Source: Candidatus Methanomethylophilaceae archaeon
GTDB lineage: Archaea > Thermoplasmatota > Thermoplasmata > Methanomassiliicoccales > Methanomethylophilaceae
Direction of reading: 5' to 3'
Assembly: GCA_023230065.1 (NCBI GenBank)
Contig: JALNYB010000068.1
Span: 1-6,788 of the forward strand
Length of the DNA: 6,788 bases
The notes beneath the pieces are model-generated. The model did no database searches. It was not told the origin of the DNA and saw only the letters and a list, made by a program, of their open reading frames with translations. Positions within the stretch are counted from its first letter, which is position 1; each line of letters opens with the position of its first letter. The translations under genes were made by a program, and so were the position numbers. Positions 5,532-6,788 of this stretch are shown here, in pieces.

Positions 5532-6572
5532 ATGGTCGTATATGTAATTGGTTTTACCAATAGAGGATGTGAATATGCAAAGAAGATCGCCAGTGTCATA
5601 TATGTTCACGACGTAGAAGTGTATTCTAAAACATCCTCGGATGTCATCGGTACAAAGAAGGTCAAAGAATCGTTATCAGATTGGGCAAAGGATGCCATGG
5701 CCAGAGCCGAATGTATAATTTTCGTGGGTGCCACAGGTATTGCCGTCAGGGCTATCGCGCCGTATATCAAGGATAAGAGAACGGATCCCGCCGTTCTATG
5801 TATAGACGAAGAGGGGAAGTTCGTCATATCACTTCTTTCAGGGCACATAGGAGGTGCAAATTATTATACCATGCTCATCGCAGAAAGGCTCAACGCCATA
5901 CCTGTTGTTTCCACAGCCACAGATATCAACGGATGTTTCGCTGTAGATGTATTCGCAATGAACCAGGATATGTATCTGGGAGACAGAGAGGCCGCCAAGA
6001 ACGTGTCTGCATGGATACTCGACGGGAAAGATGTCGGTTTCTCATCCGAGTTCCCGGTAGAAGGAAGATTACCCAGCGGATTGGTATCTTCTCATTTCGG
6101 GGATCTGGGAATCTTCATAACATCCAAAAAGAACGAGGTCGGGCCATTCGACAGCACTCTGATATTGAGGCCCAGATGCTACACTTTAGGCATAGGATGT
6201 AAGAAAGGGACGCCGATCGAGAAGATCGAATTGCTGGTTGACTGTGTTCTTGATGAGGCTAATATCTCTATCAAGAATGTTAAAAAGGTCGCAAGTATCG
6301 ACATTAAGAAGGAAGAAAAGGGCCTTTTGGATTTTTGCGAGAAATATGTCATTCCATGCGTGTTCTTCACTGCGAAAGAGCTTAATATCCTGGAGAACGA
6401 GGATTTCTCGAGCTCACAGTTCGTGCAGTCCGTAACGAATGTGGATTGTGTATGCGAAAGGGCGGCGGTCGCGGCTTCGAATGATGGTAAGCTGATCGTC
6501 AAGAAGACGGTGTTGGACGGTGTGACAGTAGCTGTTGTCAAAGAAACGTTCAGAGTGAATTTCACGGAGTAA
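5532..6572 (+). CDS. cbiG: cobalt-precorrin-5A hydrolase
   Basis: A 346-residue CbiG, which opens the delta-lactone of cobalt-precorrin-5A and releases the C-20 fragment as acetaldehyde, giving the CbiD substrate cobalt-precorrin-5B. The N-terminal and central part has GATGIAVRAIAP (66-77), DPAV (85-88), SLLSGHIGGAN (100-110) and TATDINGCFAVDVFA (128-142). The C-terminal CbiG domain begins at RPRCYTLGIGCKKG (213-226) and includes CERAAVAAS (308-316) near the end. It is a stand-alone, full-length protein, without fusion to a methyltransferase such as CbiH or CbiF. The reading frame begins one base after the cbiD stop, so translation is probably coupled. It ends in TAA, the only complete gene here not ending in TGA. 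Identity is secure. Confidence 0.95.
   Translation: MVVYVIGFTNRGCEYAKKIASVIYVHDVEVYSKTSSDVIGTKKVKESLSDWAKDAMARAECIIFVGATGIAVRAIAPYIKDKRTDPAVLCIDEEGKFVISLLSGHIGGANYYTMLIAERLNAIPVVSTATDINGCFAVDVFAMNQDMYLGDREAAKNVSAWILDGKDVGFSSEFPVEGRLPSGLVSSHFGDLGIFITSKKNEVGPFDSTLILRPRCYTLGIGCKKGTPIEKIELLVDCVLDEANISIKNVKKVASIDIKKEEKGLLDFCEKYVIPCVFFTAKELNILENEDFSSSQFVQSVTNVDCVCERAAVAASNDGKLIVKKTVLDGVTVAVVKETFRVNFTE
6566..6569 (+). promoter_or_regulatory. Shine-Dalgarno of cbiJ
   Basis: GGAG overlaps the end of cbiG and stands 9 nt before the ATG at 6579, which supports that start. Confidence 0.65.
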
Positions 6573-6578
6573 ATACGG

Positions 6579-6788
6579 ATGACCGATAATAACAAGGTAC
6601 TCGTTTTCGCAGGCACGACGGAAGGCAGACTTCTCACAGAATATCTTGCTAAGGCGAAGGTTTACGTTCATGCATGCGTCATAACAGACTACGGAAAGCA
6701 ACTAATAGAAAAGGGTGAGTTCGTAGAGGTTTCATCGAACAGGCTGGGCATGGAAGGGATGTGTCAGTTGATGAAAGAGTATCCTGTT
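6579..6788 (+). CDS. cbiJ: cobalt-precorrin-6A reductase, N-terminal part (cut by window edge)
   Basis: The first 70 codons of a CbiJ/CobK-type reductase, which uses a nicotinamide cofactor to reduce the macrocycle of cobalt-precorrin-6A to cobalt-precorrin-6B. The N-terminal motif VLVFAGTTEGRLL (7-19) is characteristic of the family's nucleotide-binding region, and VITDYGKQL (35-43) and the GMEGMCQLM stretch (59-67) also fit its first domain. The family is usually about 250 residues, so roughly 180 remain outside. The ATG starts 6 nt after the cbiG stop. The gene follows its substrate-producing partners, consistent with a cbiD-cbiG-cbiJ operon that continues to the right. Assignment rests on the short N-terminus and on context. 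Confidence 0.88.
   Translation, partial: MTDNNKVLVFAGTTEGRLLTEYLAKAKVYVHACVITDYGKQLIEKGEFVEVSSNRLGMEGMCQLMKEYPV

Overview
The window most likely comes from a methanogenic archaeon of the Thermoplasmata, with Methanomassiliicoccales as the best guess (moderate confidence, no taxonomic search possible). The signs are: TATA-like elements about 26-32 nt before the first gene of each transcription unit and no Shine-Dalgarno there; good Shine-Dalgarno motifs before the genes inside operons; an archaeal-type DUF234 ATPase; de novo anaerobic corrinoid synthesis, which methylotrophic methanogens need; and no TAG stop codon among seven complete genes (six TGA, one TAA).

Layout. Positions 1-83 lie beyond the end of an ATPase gene and may hold the first codons of another minus-strand gene. 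Positions 84-1448 (minus) encode a 454-residue ATPase with a Walker P-loop, a winged-helix segment and a C-terminal DUF234 / PD-(D/E)XK-like region. Its coding DNA is AT-richer than the rest. Positions 1449-1551 are AT-rich and carry two near-identical 24-bp imperfect palindromes in tandem, a T-tract that probably ends the histidine operon, and the ATPase promoter.

Positions 1552-4099 (minus) are a tightly packed histidine operon transcribed hisB > hisF > hisIE > PHP phosphoesterase. The junctions are TGA-ATG abutting (hisB/hisF) and two 4-nt ATGA overlaps. HisIE performs steps 2 and 3, HisF is the cyclase half of step 5 and HisB performs step 6. The PHP protein is a good candidate for histinol-phosphate hydrolysis (histidinol-phosphatase, step 8). 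hisG, hisA, hisH, hisC and hisD are not in the window.

Positions 4100-4396 are a divergent intergenic region with a promoter for each side, an 8-bp GC palindrome and an imperfect hairpin; I see no gene in it. Positions 4397-6788 (plus) hold cbiD, cbiG and the first 70 codons of cbiJ, which runs off the window. The three enzymes catalyse consecutive steps (CbiG, then CbiD, then CbiJ) in the anaerobic route from cobalt-precorrin-5A to cobalt-precorrin-6B.

Most of the window is ordinary biosynthetic sequence. The parts most worth a second look are the twin palindromes in front of the ATPase gene, the PHP gene as a histidinol-phosphatase candidate, the clean split between leaderless-type first genes and Shine-Dalgarno-led internal genes, and the unusual active-site region of HisB.
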